Source: Molanna angustata (Eukaryota > Arthropoda > Insecta > Trichoptera > Molannidae). Taken from it: 64,000 nt of DNA. Below are positions 13,197-26,059 of the stretch, in pieces. A program made the translations under genes and the position numbers. The notes below the pieces were generated by a model. That model saw nothing but the letters and a program-made list of their open reading frames with translations. It made no database searches and was not told where the DNA came from. Each line of letters starts with the position of its first letter. Position 1 is the stretch's first letter. The stretch covers positions 33,890,556 through 33,954,555 of the forward strand of contig OY754972.1 in NCBI GenBank assembly GCA_963576475.1. Reading direction: 5' to 3'.

Positions 13197-16100
13197 TTTA
13201 TATTTGGCAATGTTCAGTTCATTGATTTCATATTGATATAAGAATATTAATAGCTTGAACTTAGAACTGATTAGCTTTTCATAGATATCATAAAATTTCT
13301 TCATATGATATCACGTGTCAACATTGTCAAAATGCTCTAACGCTCTTTGAAACAAAATTTATCTGCTTTTTTTAAAATATTTCATACAACATAAGCAGTC
13401 TTCACTATACTGCATTAATAGTTTGTTTATCTTAACATAAAAATATACTATCGGAAGAAAATTTATATTCCTGATAGTAACGTTTAGTATGAATAAAAAT
13501 GTAATTAGATAAATTTCTATGTATGGAAAAGTTCAGTAATTTGATTTCATGTTATAATGTAAAAAGCTTGAACATAGAACTGATTAGCTTTCCATAAATA
13601 ACTAAAAATTCTTCATATAATATCACGTGTCAAAATTTGGAAAATGCTCTCGCGTTCTTTAGAACAAAATATATCTGCTTTTTTTAAAATATTTCATACA
13701 ACATAAGCATTCTTCACTACACTGCATTAATAGTTTGTTTATCTTAACATAAAAATATACTATCGGAGGAAAATTTACATTCCTGATAGTAACATTTAGT
13801 ATGAATAAAAATGTAATTAGATAAATTTCTATGTATGGAAAAGTTCAGTAATTTGATTTCATGTTATAATGTAAAGAGCTTGAACATAGAACTGAATAGC
13901 TTTCCATAAATAACAAAAAAAATCTTCATATGATATCACCTGTCAAAATTTGGAAAATGCTCTTGCGTTCTTTAAAACAAAATTTATCTACTTTTTTTAA
14001 AATATTTCATACAACATAAGCATTCTACACCATACTGCATTAAAAGTTTGTCTATCTTATCATAAAAATATACTATCGGAAGAAAATTTATATTCCTGAT
14101 AGTAACATTTAGTATGAATAAAAATGTAATTAGATAAATTTCTATGTATGGAAAAGTTCAGTAATTTGATTTCATATTATAATGTAAAGAGCTTGAACAT
14201 AGAACTGATTAGCTTTCCATAAATAACTAAAAATTCTTCATATAATATCACGTGTCAAAATTTTGAAAATGCTCTCGCGTTCTTTAAAACAAAATTTATC
14301 TGCTTTTTTTAAAATATTTCATACAACATAAGCATTCTTCCCTATACTGCATTAATAGTTTGTCTATCTTAACATAAAAATATACTATCGGAAGAAAATT
14401 TATATTCCTGATAGTAACATTTAGTATGAATAAAAATGTAATTAGATAAATTTCTATGTATGGAAATGTTCAGTAATTTGATTTCATGTTATTATGTAAA
14501 GAGCTTGAACATAGAACTGATTAGCTTTCCATAAATAACAAAAAAAATCTTCATATGATATCACCTATCAAAATTTGGAAAATGCTCTCGCGTTCTTTAG
14601 AACAAAATTTATCTGCTTTTTTTAAAATATTTCATACAACATAAGCATTCTTCCCTATACTGCATTAATAGTTTGTCTATCTTAACATAAAAATATACTA
14701 TCGGAAGAAAATTTATATTCCTGATAGTAACATTTAGTATGAATAAAAATGTAATTAGATAAATTTCTATGTATGGAAAAGTTCAGTAATTTGATTTCAT
14801 GTTATAATGTAAAGAGCTTGAACATAGAACTGATTAGCTTTCCATAAATAACAAAAAAAATCTTCATATGATATCACCTATCAAAATTTGGAAAATGCTC
14901 TCGCGTTCTTTAGAACAAAATTTATCTGCTTTTTTTAAAATATTTCATACAACATAAGCATTCTTCCCTATACTGCATTAAAAGTTTGTCTATCTTAACA
15001 TAAAAATATACTATCGGAAGAAAATTTATATTCCTGATAGTAACATTTAGTATGAATAAAAATGTAATTAGATAAATTTCTATGTATGGAAAAGTTCAGT
15101 AATTTGATTTCATATTATAATGTAAAGAGCTTGAACATAGAACTGATTAGCTTTCCATAAATAACTAAAAATTCTTCATATAATATCACGTGTCAAAATT
15201 TTGAAAATGCTCTCGCGTTCTTTAAAACAAAATTTATCTGCTTTTTTTAATATATTTCATACAACATAAGCATTCTTCACTATACTGCATTAATAGTTTG
15301 TTTATCTTAACATAAAAATATACTATCGGAAGAAAATTTATATTCCTGATAGTAACATTTAGTATGAATAAAAATGTATTTAGATCAATTTCTATGTATG
15401 GAAAAGTTCAGTAATTTGATTTCATGTTATAATGTAAAGAGCTTGAACATAGAACTGATTAGCTTTCCATAAATAACAAAAAAAATCTTCATATGATATC
15501 ACCTGTCAAAACTTGGAAAATGCTCTCGCGTTCTTTAGAACAAAATTTATCTACTTTTTTTAAAATATTTCATTCAACATAAGCATTCTTCCCTATACTG
15601 CATTAATAGTTTGTCTATCTTAACATAAAAATATACTATCGGAAGAAAATTTATATTCCTGATAGTAACATTTAGTACGAATAAAAATGTAATTAGATAA
15701 ATTTCTATGTATGGAAACGTTCAGTAATTTGATTTCATGTTATAATGTAAAGAGCTTGAACATAGAACTGATTAGCTTTCCATAAATAACTAAAAATTCT
15801 TCATATAATATCACATGTCAAAATTTTGAAAATGCTCTCGCGTTCTTTAAAACAAAATTTATCTGCTTTTTTTAAAATATTTCATACAACATAAGCATTC
15901 TTCACTATACTGCATTAATAGTTTGTTTATCTTAACATAAAAATATACTATCGGAAGAAAATTTATATTCCTGATAGTAACATTTAGTATGAATAAAAAT
16001 GTAATTAGATAAATTTCTATGTATGGAAATGTTCAGTAATTTGATTTCATGTTATAATGTAAAGAGCTTGAACATAGAACTGATTAGCTTTCCATAAATA

Positions 16101-19100
16101 ACAAAAAAAATCTTCATATGATATCACCTATCAAAATTTGGAAAATGCTCTCGCGTTCTTTAGAACAAAATTTATCTGCTTTTTTTAAAATATTTCATAC
16201 AACATAAGCATTCTTCACTATACTGCATTAATAGTTTGTTTATATTAACATAAAAATATACTATCGGAAGAAAATTTATATTCCTGATAGTAACATTTAG
16301 TATGAATAAAAATGTAATTAGATAAATTTCTATGTATGGAAAAGTTCAGTAATTTGATTTCATGTTATAATGTAAAGAGCTTGAACATAGAACTGATTAG
16401 CTTTCCATAAATAACAAAAAAAATCTTCATATGATATCACCTATCAAAATTTGGAAAATGCTCTCGCGTTCTTTAGAACAAAATTTATCTGCTTTTTTTA
16501 AAATATTTCATACAACATAAGCATTCTACACCATACTGCATTAAAAGTTTGTCTATCTTATCATAAAAATATACTATCGGAAGAAAATTTATATTCCTGA
16601 TAGTAACATTTAGTATGAATAAAAATGTAATTAGATAAATTTCTATGTATGGAAATGTTCAGTAATTTGATTTCATGTTATTATGTAAAGAGCTTGAACA
16701 TAGAACTGATTAGCTTTCCATAAATAACAAAAAAAATCTTCATATGATATCACCTATCAAAATTTGGAAAATGCTCTCGCGTTCTTTAGAACAAAATTTA
16801 TCTGCTTTTTTTAAAATATTTCATACAACATAAGCATTCTTCCCTATACTGCATTAATAGTTTGTCTATCTTAACATAAAAATATACTATCGGAAGAAAA
16901 TTTATATTCCTGATAGTAACATTTAGTATGAATAAAAATGTAATTAGATAAATTTCTATGTATGGAAAAGTTCAGTAATTTGATTTCATGTTATTATGTA
17001 AAGAGCTTGAACATAGAACTGATTAGCTTTCCATAAATAACAAAAAAAATCTTCATATGATATCACCTATCAAAATTAGGAAAATGCTCTCGCGTTCTTT
17101 AGAACAAAATTTATCTGCTTTTTTTAAAATATTTCATTCAACATAAGCATTCTTCCCTATACTGCATTAATAGTTTGTCTATCTTAACATAAAAATATAC
17201 TATCGGAAGAAAATTTATATTCCTGATAGTAACATTTAGTACGAATAAAAATGTAATTAGATAAATTTCTATGTATGTAAAAGTTCAGTAATTTGATTTC
17301 ATGTTATAATGTAAAGAGCTTGAACATAGAACTGATTAGCTTTCCATAAATAACTAAAAATTCTTCATATAATATCACGTGTCAAAATTTTGAAAATGCT
17401 CTCGCGTTCTTTAAAACAAAATTTATCTGCTTTTTTTAATATATTTCATACAACATAAGCATTCTTCACTATACTGCATTAATAGTTTGTTTATCTTAAC
17501 ATAAAAATATACTATCGGAAGAAAATTTATATTCCTGATAGTAACATTTAGTATGAATAAAAATGTAATTAGATAAATTTCTATGTATGGAAATGTTCAG
17601 TAATTTGATTTCATGTTATAATGTAAAGAGCTTGAACATAGAACTGATTAGCTTTCCATAAATAACAAAAAAAATCTTCATATGATATCACCTATCAAAA
17701 TTTGGAAAATGCTCTCGCGTTCTTTAGAACAAAATTTATCTGCTTTTTTTAAAATATTTCATACAACATAAGCATTCTTCCCTATACTGCATTAATAGTT
17801 TGTCTATCTTAACATAAAAATATACTATCGGAAGAAAATTTATATTCCTGATAGTAACATTTAGTATGAATAAAAATGTAATTAGATAAATTTCTATGTA
17901 TGGAAAAGTTCAGTAATTTGATTTCATGTTATAATGTAAAGAGCTTGAACATAGAACTGATTAGCTTTCCATAAATAACTAAAAATTCTTCATATAATAT
18001 TACGTGTCAAAATTTTGAAAATGCTCTCGCGTTCTTTAAAACAAAATTTATCTGCTTTTTTTAATATATTTCATACAACATAAGCATTCTTCACTATACT
18101 GCATTAATAGTTTGTTTATCTTAACATAAAAATATACTATCGGAAGAAAATTTATATTCCTGATAGTAACATTTAGTATGAATAAAAATGTATTTAGATC
18201 AATTTCTATGTATGGAAAAGTTCAGTAATTTGATTTCATGTTATAATGTAAAGAGCTTGAACATAGAACTGATTAGCTTTCCATAAATAACAAAAAAAAT
18301 CTTCATATGATATCACCTGTCAAAATTTGGAAAATGCTCTCGCGTTCTTTAGAACAAAATTTATCTACTTTTTTTAAAATATTTCATTCAACATAAGCAT
18401 TCTTCCCTATACTGCATTAATAGTTTGTCTATCTTAACATAAAAATATACTATCGGAAGAAAATTTATATTCCTGATAGTAACATTTAGTACGAATATAA
18501 ATGTAATTAGATAAATTTCTATGTATGGAAACGTTCAGTAATTTGATTTCATGTTATAATGTAAAGAGCTTGAACATAGAACTGATTAGCTTTCCATAAA
18601 TAACTAAAAATTCTTCATATAATATCACATGTCAAAATTTTGAAAATGCTCTCGCGTTCTTTAAAACAAAATTTATCTGCTTTTTTTTAAATATTTCATA
18701 CAACATAAGCATTCTTCACTATACTGCATTAATAGTTTGTTTATCTTAACATAAAAATATACTATCGGAAGAAAATTTATATTCCTGATAGTAACATTTA
18801 GTATGAATAAAAATGTAATTAGATAAATTTCTATGTATGGAAATGTTCAGTAATTTGATTTCATGTTATAATGTAAAGAGCTTGAACATAGAACTGATTA
18901 GCTTTCCATAAATAACTAAAAATTCTTCATATGATATCACCTATCAAAATTTGGAAAATGCTCTCGCGTTCTTTAGAACAAAATTTATCTGCTTTTTTTA
19001 AAATATTTCATACAACATAAGCATTCTTCACTATACTGCATTAATAGTTTGTTTATCTTAACATAAAAATATACTATCGGAAGAAAATTTATATTCCTGA

Positions 19101-22100
19101 TAGTAACATTTAGTATGAATAAAAATGTAATTAGATAAATTTCTATGTATGGAAAAGTTCAGTAATTTGATTTCATGTTATAATGTAAAGAGCTTGAACA
19201 TAGAACTGATTAGCTTTCCATAAATAACTAAAAATTCTTCATATAATATCACGTGTCAAAATTTTGAAAATGCTCTCGCGTTCTTTAAAACAAAATTTAT
19301 CTGCTTTTTTAAAAATATTTCATACAACATAAGCATTCTTCACTATACTGCATTAATAGTTTGTTTATCTTAACATAAAAATATACTATCGGAAGAAAAT
19401 TTATATTCCTGATAGTAACATTTAGTATGAATAAAAATGTAATTAGATAAATTTCTATGTATGGAAATGTTCAGTAATTTGATTTCATGTTATAATGTAA
19501 AGAGCTTGAACATAGAACTGATTAGCTTTCCATAAATAACAAAAAAAATCTTCATATGATATCACCTATCAAAATTTGGAAAATGCTCTCGCGTTCTTTA
19601 GAACAAAATTTATCTGCTTTTTTTAAAATATTTCATACAACATAAGCATTCTTCACTATACTGCATTAATAGTTTGTTTATCTTAACATAAAAATATACT
19701 ATCGGAAGAAAATTTATATTCCTGATAGTAACATTTAGTATGAATAAAAATGTAATTAGATAAATTTCTATGTATGGAAAAGTTCAGTAATTTGATTTCA
19801 TGTTATAATGTAAAGAGCTTGAACATAGAACTGATTAGCTTTCCATAAATAACAAAAAAAATCTTCATATGATATCACCTATCAAAATTTGGAAAATGCT
19901 CTCGCGTTCTTTAGAACAAAATTTATCTGCTTTTTTTAAAATATTTCATACAACATAAGCATTCTACACCATACTGCATTAAAAGTTTGTCTATCTTATC
20001 ATAAAAATATACTATCGGAAGAAAATTTATATTCCTGATAGTAACATTTAGTATGAATAAAAATGTAATTAGATAAATTTCTATGTATGGAAAAGTTCAG
20101 TAATTTGATTTCATGTTATAATGTAAAGAGCTTGAACATAGAACTGATTAGCTTTCCATAAATAACTTAAAATTCTTCATATAATATCACGTGTCAAAAT
20201 TTTGAAAATGCTCTCGCGTTCTTTAAAACAAAATTTATCTGGTTTTTTTAATATATTTCATACAACATAAGCATTCTTCACTATACTGCATTAATAGTTT
20301 GTTTATCTTAACATAAAAATATACTATCGGAAGAAAATTTATATTCCTGATAGTAACATTTAGTATGAATAAAAATGTATTTAGATCAATTTCTATGTAT
20401 GGAAAAGTTCAGTAATTTGATTTCATGTTATAATGTAAAGAGCTTGAACATAGAACTGATTAGCTTTCCATAAATAACAAAAAAAATCTTCATATGATAT
20501 CACCTGTCAAAATTTGGAAAATGCTCTCGCGTTCTTTAGAACAAAATTTATCTACTTTTTTTAAAATATTTCATTCAACATAAGCATTCTTCCCTAAGCT
20601 GCATTAATAGTTTGTCTATCTTAACATAAAAATATACTATCGGAAGAAAATTTATATTCCTGATAGTAACATTTAGTACGAATAAAAATGTAATTAGATA
20701 AATTTCTATGTATGGAAACGTTCAGTAATTTGATTTCATGTTATAATGTAAAGAGCTGGAACATAGAACTGATTAGCTTTCCATAAATAACTAAAAATTC
20801 TTCATATAATATCACATGTCAAAATTTTGAAAATGCTCTCGCGTTCTTTAAAACAAAATTTATCTGCTTTTTTTAAAATATTTCATACAACATAAGCATT
20901 CTTCACTATACTGCATTAATAGTTTGTTTATCTTAACATAAAAATATACTATCGGAAGAAAATTTATATTCCTGATAGTAACATTTAGTATGAATAAAAA
21001 TGCAATTAGATAAATTTCTATGTATGGAAATGTTCAGTAATTTGATTTCATGTTATAATGTAAAGAGCTTGAACATAGAACTGATTAGCTTTCCATAAAT
21101 AACAAAAAAAATCTTCATATGATATCACCTATCAAAATTTGGAAAATGCTCTCGCGTTCTTTAGAACAAAATTTATCTGCTTTTTTTAAAATATTTCATA
21201 CAACATAAGCATTCTTCACTATACTGCATTAATAGTTTGTTTATCTTAACATAAAAATATACTATCGGAAGAAAATTTATATTCCTGATAGTAACATTTA
21301 GTATGAATAAAAATGTAATTAGATAAATTTCTATGTATGGAAAAGTTCAGTAATTTGATTTCATGTTATAATGTAAAGAGCTTGAACATAGAACTGATTA
21401 GCTTTCCATAAATAACAAAAAAAATCTTCATATGATATCACCTGTCAAAATTTGGAAAATGCTCTCGCGTTCTTTAGAACAAAATTTATCTGCTTTTTTT
21501 AAAATATTTCATACAACATAAGCATTCTACACCATACTGCATTAAAAGTTTGTCTATCTTATCATAAAAATATACTATCGGAAGAAAATTTATATTCCTG
21601 ATAGTAACATTTAGTATGAATAAAAATGTAATTAGATAAATTTCTATGTATGGAAAAGTTCAGTAATTTGATTTCATGTTATAATGTAAAGAGTTTGAAC
21701 ATAGAACTGATTAGCTTTCCATAAATAACTAAAAATTCTTCATATAATATCACGTGTCAAAATTTTGAAAATGCTCTCGCGTTCTTTAAAACAAAATTTA
21801 TCTGCTTTTTTTAAAATATTTCATACAACATAAGCATTCTTCACTATACTGCATTAATAGTTTGTTTATCTTAACATAAAAATATACTATCGAAAGAAAA
21901 TTTATATTCCTGGTAGTAACATTTAGTATGAATAAAAATGTAATTAGATAAATTTCTATGTATGGAAAAGTTCAGTAATTTGATTTCATGTTATAATGTA
22001 AAGAGCTTGAACATAGAACTGATTAGCTTTCCATAAATAACAAAAAAATTCTTCATATGATATCACCTGTCAAAATTTGGAAAATACTCTTGCGTTCTTT

Positions 22101-22620
22101 AAAACAAAATTTATGTGCTTTTTTAAAATATTTCATACAACATAAGCATTCTTCACTATACTGCATTAATAGTTTGTCTATCTTAACATAAAAATATACT
22201 ATCGGAAGAAAATTTATATTCCTGATAGTAACATTTAGTATGAATAAAAATGTAATTAGATAAATTTCTATGTATGGAAACGTTCAGTAATTTGATTTCA
22301 TGTTATAATGTAAAGAGCTTGAACATAGAACTGATTAGCTTTCCATAAATAACAAAAAAATCTTCATATTATATCACGTGTCAAAATTTTGAAAATGCTC
22401 TCGCGTTCTTTAAATCAAAATTTATCTGCTTTTTTTAAAATATTTCATACAACATAAGCATTCTTCACTATACGGCATTAATAGTTTGTCTATCTTACCA
22501 TGAAAATATACTATCGTTAGAAAATTTATATTCCTGGTAGTAAAATTTAGAATGAATAAAATATTTCATTGTCAATATTTGTGGTGTGGAGAGTTTAGTG
22601 TTGGCCACAACCCACTCGTT
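13197..22620. repeat. Satellite higher-order unit 3 (9.42 kb, extended)
   Basis: The first ~6.2 kb copies unit 2 at an offset of 8,171. From about 19,440 the order changes: monomers like those near 16.0-16.6 kb, then ones like 15.2-16.6 kb (offset about 5,001), appear again before the unit ends. Its final ~540 bp (from about 22,080) matches the end of unit 2 at an offset of about 9,422 and finishes with the same GGCCACAACCCACTCG box. It is about 1.25 kb (four monomers) longer than unit 2, consistent with out-of-register exchange inside the array. Confidence 0.85.
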
Positions 22621-22665
22621 TAATATTATCATCGTTTTTGTGTTAAAGCCGGGTAATCGAAAATA

Positions 22666-23217
22666 CAGGGTGTGTCAAAAAAAGTTTATATTTAGTGGAT
22701 CGATTAAAAAAAAGTAAGCCGTGTATCAAAAAAATGTTTATTAATTATTAAAGTACACAATTTGGGAATTTATTTCTTATAAATAATGTCGTCCAAATGT
22801 AGACCCTCGCGTTCGCAGCACCATTTAATCCAACAGTAAAATTACTTATGACGGCTCAGCAGGAGGACTCAGTGATGGCTACCATTTCGTGACGGATATT
22901 TTCTTTGAAATGCGCCAGGGAAGTCGGTTTATTGGCGTAAACTTTACATATATTTAAGATAACCCCATAGGAAAAAGTCCATCAGGACTGCGTGGGGGCC
23001 AATTAATGTCACCTCTCCTGGAGATCAATTTGCCTGGGAAAATTTCACTAACTCTTGGCAGAGATGTATTGGATGTGTGTGACGTTGCTCCGTCCTGCTT
23101 GAACCATGTTCTTTGGTTATAGCCACGAAAGTTTTGCAGTTCATGCACCAAGAAGTCGTCTAACATCTCCACATAACGCTCTGAATACAAATATAAACTT
23201 TCTTATGAGACACCTTG
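22666..23217 (-). mobile_element. Deleted mariner-like (Tc1/mariner superfamily) element
   Basis: The element is bounded by TA on both sides (22,664-65 and 23,218-19). Its imperfect inverted termini are CAGGGTGTGTC...AAAGTTTATATT on the left and AATATAAACTTTCTTATGAG...ACACCTTG on the right. At 552 bp it is far shorter than an autonomous copy of about 1.2-1.3 kb. The 3' part of the transposase remains and the N-terminal half is missing, so this is an internally deleted, non-autonomous copy. Confidence 0.8.
22760..23190 (-). pseudogene. Mariner-like transposase remnant (C-terminal half)
   Basis: The minus-strand reading starts with ERYVEMLDDFLVHELQNF and continues through WFKQDGATSHT, FPGKLISRRGDINWPPRSPD and, after a frameshift, FFLWGYLKY. 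The two catalytic aspartates (in QDGA and SPD) are separated by 36 residues. Further C-terminal coding similarity continues to about 22,760, with more frame breaks and stops. The N-terminal DNA-binding domain and the first catalytic aspartate are absent, because the 5' terminal repeat runs straight into residue ~ERYVEML. Known families of this superfamily excise and integrate at TA; this copy cannot encode an active enzyme. Confidence 0.8.
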
Positions 23218-23719
23218 TACACCATGTAACGATGTAACAATAACATCTCACATCAATAATACATGGTTTATTCAAAGATAACATTCAGAATGAATATTGA
23301 GGTTGATGTGTAGCGATAAACCTATGAGTCGTGCTTCCTTTAAAGGTAACCCGCACGCCTATCGCTGGCTACAACACATGATGGGATATAAGAATGAACA
23401 TTGATTGTCTGTTTATTTTGAACACATCCTGTCAGTGAACGGTGGTAGTGTAGTCTACAAGAGACTAGACGAGAGTAGTGTAGTCTACAAATTGTATAGG
23501 TATGTAGTAACTAACGTCAGGAAACAGAACAAAACAAAACAGGCAGGCATTCCCTGTCTCCTTCCTTCCCTTTCATCACATACAATACACATAACAAGTT
23601 TTCATTCTGTAACATAACACATTTTGGGACGATTCGCCGACACGTTTTTATCATACTTTAAAACGATGAAATCTTTTGCCGTTAAATTTTGCCGTTAAGA
23701 CCGGAGATACTCCGCCAGA

Positions 23720-23938
23720 ATTTTTTTTAATGCTGTTCGGGCAACTAACAGGTACTATGTCAATTATTAATTTAACATGCACCCAATAACAAGTTGCCAC
23801 ATTCTGGTGACTTACGATATTAATCGTCTCACAGATCCAGACTGAAAACACAATTAAACACTGTGTCTCCACCGGGAATCGAACCTGGACCTTTGGATCA
23901 GCAGTCAGATACCTAACCAACTGAGCTACGAGGGCCGA
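23720..23938 (-). mobile_element. tRNA-derived SINE, family A
   Basis: On the minus strand a tRNA-like head (CTCGTAGCTCAGTTGGTTAG as A-box region, GGTTCGATTCCCGGTGGAGA as B-box region) leads into a non-tRNA body. The body is shared with copies at 31.7, 46.6 and 53.9 kb (blocks GTGTTTTCAGTCTGGATC, AGAATGTGGCAACTTGTTA, CCTGTTAGTTGCCCGAACAG). It ends in an A-rich tail. The shared body and multiple copies mark it as a SINE, not a tRNA gene. Confidence 0.85.
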
Positions 23939-23939
23939 C

Positions 23940-25790
23940 AATTTTTTTATTTAAATTTATTTATTTAACACTTTTTGTTCAAAAATATAAAAATCCATTG
24001 TACAAATGGCGGACTACCTGTCATACATTTGTTGCCGAATTTTGTATTGCACGCGGTATCTGAAGGTACCTTATTATATTATGAGTGCTTATTAATTTTT
24101 ATCTTATTATTAGATTTTCAAAAAAAAATGTCATAAATGAAGATTATCTATACAATAAATATTTATTTATTTGAATCTTTCTGTACATATAATTTGTACA
24201 CTGAGGGGGTTTATAGCCTGATGGCAATTTCTTCCAACCAACCCAAATTAATGTTAAATAAACAAAACAATGTAAACAAAGATAGCAGAAGAAAAGTAAA
24301 AAAAAATGAAGATAGCATACAAGAATAATTTATAGCAATGATAGGAAAACCAAAGGATAAGGAAAGGAAGAGGAGAGTAAGATGTAATCAGGTCTTGTCA
24401 GATAAATATTTTTACTTAAGCCTTTTCTTAAAGATGTTTAGTAATATATACGACGTAATATCAGAACTTAGACTATCCTAGAAGAACAGAAATCAAGTGG
24501 TATAAGATTAATAGCGTGTAAAACGACAAAATCTTTTAATATTTTGTTATACTTAGTAGTGAGAACCCACTCGTTTTCAAATATAAGTATTTCAAATCCC
24601 TTCCACGAATTCCCGGAATTAATTTGTACACAAACGAAAACGACGAAGTTATGTAGGAGAGTCGCCAAAGGTATCAAGATTGACTGTTTTAAGCATCCTT
24701 GTATAATATATGTACATAGGTGCACAGTACAAGCAGAGAAATTGTATGGAGAATAACAATAGCAATATGTAGGCATAATATTCTCATATAATGTGTTCAT
24801 GTTGTATGTTTCACCCAATTGTGGGGAGGAATATACCTACTATATACATAATATATTAAGATGAAGGATGGGGATGTTTTACATGAATAGACTAAGGTGT
24901 TTTCTTGCCCGTAATAACAAAGCAAGCTAAGTGTTCGCGCCAAGTCATTATAAATTATCAAAATACACTGCATTCGATGGATTGTGGTGCCTTTGTGTGT
25001 TGCTGGAAGAAGTAATGCGCTAAGTCAATGGTCATTGGTGATCAAGAGGCTTCTTCTGGGATTCATCATCATCGTCATTCGCGCTTTTCACCGCTTTTAC
25101 TAACGCTTTTAAAAATAATCCGACACTGTAGCTTCCTTATATGTATTTACAATATTCGCGCCTGTGAGTTGGCAACACCAAATACAACAGATTTCCCGCT
25201 TGTCATTCGGAATACCCCCATCTCATATTTTTTTGCATCATTGCGACTGTCGCCAATTGACTTAACCCGTTTTATTCCGACCGCTTTGTTGGAATCTACC
25301 CCAACAAGAAAATGTGTTGTCTATGGTCATAGATAATGTATTGACCTGTATCTGTCTGCCTTATCCATGTACTTGCTACCATTGTACCAATCAGTCTAAA
25401 AATAAATGTTCAACTAGATACACGCGTTGTTTTAATTTATTAACACAAGAAGTCCGCTCCATCAGCGACCTGGAATATATATATTACAAGGATCAAATTT
25501 CTTCACGCTTTCTTCACAGCATAATCTTCGCTATTTTCACCGCAGTTCTCAGATATTGCAATACAGTTTTACTAACCGCTTCATCGTCAATAAAGACCCG
25601 CTAAAACTGCAGGAGAAGAGTGCCCTCTACCCTAGAATCTGCCAGACTATTCAAGATAAGTGCATTAATTCCTTTTATGAGGTGTCCATAATTATCTAAC
25701 TGCAGTGCATAATATCTTAAACATATCAAATTAATTACTAAATCTATTGAACTGGCAGATCCCCATATCACCACAAGGCTGGGTTCTCTG
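23940..25790. other. Non-repetitive AT-rich stretch, no gene recognised
   Basis: I see no recognisable gene. At 24,137-24,330 a low-complexity lysine/asparagine-rich open stretch is unlikely to be coding. A 116-codon minus-strand open frame (24,468-24,818) contains LLHNFVVFVCVQINSGNSW; I do not recognise it, and it could be a decayed LINE tail. Between 25,060 and 25,580 the motif CGCTTTT recurs several times (for example CGCTTTTCACCGCTTTTACT) without a clean tandem structure. Confidence 0.4.
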
Positions 25791-25827
25791 CACATGTCCG
25801 GCTCATCTTAGCCTATTCAGTCTGGAA

Positions 25828-26050
25828 AAAAAAATCGTTAGAGCCGGAAAAATACAAGAGTCAAAATAACATCTCACATAGTTCAGCAATACGGTTCATC
25901 ACCCATTCTGAATGTAATGTAATGGGTGAGACGAGACTAGTGTGCGGGAATAAACGCATATGTAGTGTTTTCTATTATTGGTTAATTTACACGCGCACAT
26001 CTGTTGCTGGTTTCCCCACAATGTGGGATATATTATCTGTTTAAAACTTT
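25828..26050 (-). mobile_element. Rep-X dispersed element
   Basis: This is a reverse-orientation copy. AACATCTCACATAGTTCAGC, TTCATCACCCATTCTGAATG, GTGAGACGAGACTAGTGTG and CCCACAATGTGGGATAT appear in the order expected for the complement of the family. It has diverged and carries small internal differences. Confidence 0.7.
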
Positions 26051-26059
26051 TTGAGCACA

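Larger units (their letters stand above)
916..22620. repeat. Satellite DNA array, ~313 bp monomer, about 69 copies
   Basis: The landmark CGGAAGAAAATTTATATTCC recurs at 1171, 1483, 1796, 2109, 2422, 2735, 3048, 3361 and so on, giving a monomer of 312-314 bp. Monomers are very AT-rich and mostly differ by single-base changes. Conserved blocks include AACTGATTAGCTTTCCATAA, AATGCTCTCGCGTTCTTTA and AACATAAAAATATACTATCG. No protein-coding frame runs through it. All monomers lie in the same orientation. Such arrays are typical of centromeric or heterochromatic satellites; the genomic location is an inference. Confidence 0.97.
22621..23400 (-). mobile_element. Rep-X dispersed element, split by a mariner-like insertion
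   Basis: Read on the minus strand this is a copy of the Rep-X family. The GGGTAATCGAAAATAC end lies at about 22,650-22,665. The ACATCTCAC, CATTCAGAATG and CGCTGG blocks lie at 23,240-23,380. The 552 bp mariner-like element sits between these two halves at a TA dinucleotide. The left end directly abuts the last base of the satellite array. Confidence 0.6.

Noticed and set aside
916..22620. CRISPR array or phage-like direct repeats
   Set aside because: The repeats are head-to-tail 313 bp monomers without unique spacers, in eukaryotic repeat DNA; this is satellite DNA.
23874..23938. Functional tRNA gene (minus strand)
   Set aside because: It has A/B boxes, but the anticodon arm is not canonical and the same non-tRNA body follows at three other loci, so it is a SINE head.
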